Source: Methanobrevibacter sp. (lineage in GTDB: Archaea; Methanobacteriota; Methanobacteria; Methanobacteriales; Methanobacteriaceae). Taken from it: a stretch of 6,881 bases of DNA. Under the pieces are notes generated by a model. The model was not told where the DNA came from. It ran no database searches and worked only from the letters and a program-made list of their open reading frames with translations. This document shows, one piece after another, positions 6,102-6,881 of the stretch (position 1 is the first letter of the stretch; each line of letters begins with the position of its first letter). Both the position numbers and the translations under genes were made by a program. The stretch is taken from contig JAEEWY010000079.1 in assembly GCA_016291275.1 (NCBI GenBank), positions 1-6,881 on the forward strand. The letters are read 5' to 3'.

Positions 6102-6178
6102 AATTCAAAAGTGAATTTTAAATAAAAATAGATTAAATTAAAATTAATTTTTATAAAATTATTTTTAAAAAAATAATT
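6102..6178. terminator. Convergent terminator region between the cysteine-rich gene and the HXXEE gene
   Basis: Two inverted repeats lie between the converging stops. AATTCA / TGAATT (6102-6107, 6112-6117, 4-nt loop) is followed on the minus strand by ATTTTTACAGTTTTTT. A perfect all-AT 10-bp repeat (6157-6166 and 6169-6178) lies 5 nt past the HXXEE stop codon. T-rich runs occur on both strands (plus 6147-6166, minus 6167-6173), so the region could end transcripts from either side. Confidence 0.45.
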
Positions 6179-6183
6179 AAAAC

Positions 6184-6795
6184 TTAATCTTTATTAAAAA
6201 TTACAGATATTGCCTTGCTTAAAAACTCTTTAGGGCTTATGCCTGCAGTTCTCCAAATAAAGAATTCCATAATCAAAAATGTTACTAATATCCAAATAAA
6301 ACCAAAAACCCAATCCATAAGACCAGTTATTCCGGATTCAATGAGAAAAATAATGCTTATAATAGAAAATACAGCAAAAGATTCCCCTGTACTCATTCCA
6401 GGGGTATAAGGCCTTTCCAGTTTTGCAAATTTAATTCCCATTATATGTATAAAACCTTCAAATACCCCAAGTAGCAATACTGCACAGGATAAAAAGAGAG
6501 CATTTGGAAAAATTAATGCTAAAAAAGTTATTGCAAAAATGAAAATATCCGGTTTAGCATACAAATCATGAAGGTCTATATCTGAAAGGTCTATTTGCCA
6601 TATCCCAGACATCACGTCAAAAAATCCTCCTGGAAAACGCTGTTCTTCCCATTCATGCAAAGTTACGATACATGTTGCAATTATTATTATTTTTTGAATT
6701 ATGGCAAGACTATTCCACATTAGGATTCCTATGACTAATAATGCAAGAGCATATGCTGTTAGGAAATACAAACTGTATTTATTAAAAGTTTTCAT
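6184..6795 (-). CDS. HXXEE-type integral membrane protein, function unknown
   Basis: The 203-residue protein is strongly hydrophobic, with about six predicted membrane segments (roughly 8-27, 31-46, 83-97, 99-118, 138-157, 160-180). Just after the second segment lies LHEWEEQRFPGGF, with the HXXEE signature at His47-Glu51. This is the hallmark of the HXXEE family of unknown function (Pfam name from memory). A second polar cluster inside the membrane region, Glu113-x3-His117, and LERPYTPGM (126-134) are also likely conserved. The paired His/Glu residues suggest metal binding or an intramembrane enzyme, but that is inference. The ATG at 6793-6795 is preceded by a weak GGGATG site. The gene converges on the cysteine-rich gene and does not belong to the isoprenoid pathway. 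It is the one gene here that looks like an accessory addition. Confidence 0.75.
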   Translation of the reverse strand: MKTFNKYSLYFLTAYALALLVIGILMWNSLAIIQKIIIIATCIVTLHEWEEQRFPGGFFDVMSGIWQIDLSDIDLHDLYAKPDIFIFAITFLALIFPNALFLSCAVLLLGVFEGFIHIMGIKFAKLERPYTPGMSTGESFAVFSIISIIFLIESGITGLMDWVFGFIWILVTFLIMEFFIWRTAGISPKEFLSKAISVIFNKD

Positions 6796-6881
6796 ATTTT
6801 ACATCCCATTCTAAATTTTTGAAATTATTTTTTCATAATCCATCTTTAAGAAAGGACAATTTTAAAAAAAAAATTAATACC

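Noticed and set aside
6215..6409. 64-codon plus-strand open frame
   Set aside because: It lies wholly inside the HXXEE membrane gene on the other strand, has no ribosome-binding site or family resemblance, and the opposite frame has a coherent membrane protein with a recognisable motif.
1..6881. CRISPR array, tRNA, rRNA, insertion sequence or toxin-antitoxin pair
   Set aside because: I found no repeat-spacer pattern, cloverleaf-like GC-rich stretch, transposase-like frame with terminal repeats, or paired small genes.
6796..6881. Possible end of another gene at the right edge
   Set aside because: The 86 nt are AT-rich with stops in the frames examined and show no recognisable protein. They are most likely the leader and promoter area of the HXXEE gene, with no clear TATA box.

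Overview
The window is AT-rich DNA with very AT-rich spacers, archaeal TATA-like elements and GGAGG/GGTGAT-type ribosome-binding sites. It carries a cluster of archaeal isoprenoid (membrane-lipid) genes. Gene content and protein style point to a methanogen of the order Methanobacteriales, most likely Methanobrevibacter. The genus call is inference from protein resemblance and base composition, not from a search.

Five genes lie in a row on the minus strand. In transcription order (right to left) they are: mevalonate kinase (4803-5786), isopentenyl phosphate kinase (3876-4691), FMN-dependent type 2 IPP isomerase (2333-3382), an archaeal RNase J (849-2195), and the start of a geranylgeranyl diphosphate synthase that leaves the window at base 1 (1-736). 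Four of the five are steps of the archaeal mevalonate pathway: mevalonate to phosphomevalonate, then (through enzymes not in this window) isopentenyl phosphate, IPP, DMAPP and the C20 chain of archaeal ether lipids. RNase J is an RNA-decay enzyme that rides within the cluster. Spacers between these genes are 111 to 493 nt, with T-rich or hairpin ends and candidate TATA boxes. This looks like several short transcripts rather than one tight operon.

The longest spacer, 3383-3875, has no convincing gene. It holds the oligo-T end of the kinase transcript, the isomerase promoter, and in its middle a plus-strand arrangement of two identical TATA-like elements followed by a slightly GC-richer patch and two perfect inverted repeats. 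That arrangement could be a small RNA gene.

Right of mevalonate kinase the character changes. A 46-residue cysteine-rich protein (5928-6068, plus strand) is transcribed divergently. Its promoter region shares a symmetric TATA-like element with the kinase and has a 7-bp inverted repeat just before the start codon. Converging on it is a 203-residue membrane protein of the HXXEE type (6184-6795, minus strand). These two are accessory genes of unknown function. Nothing in the window is a mobile element, CRISPR array, tRNA or rRNA.
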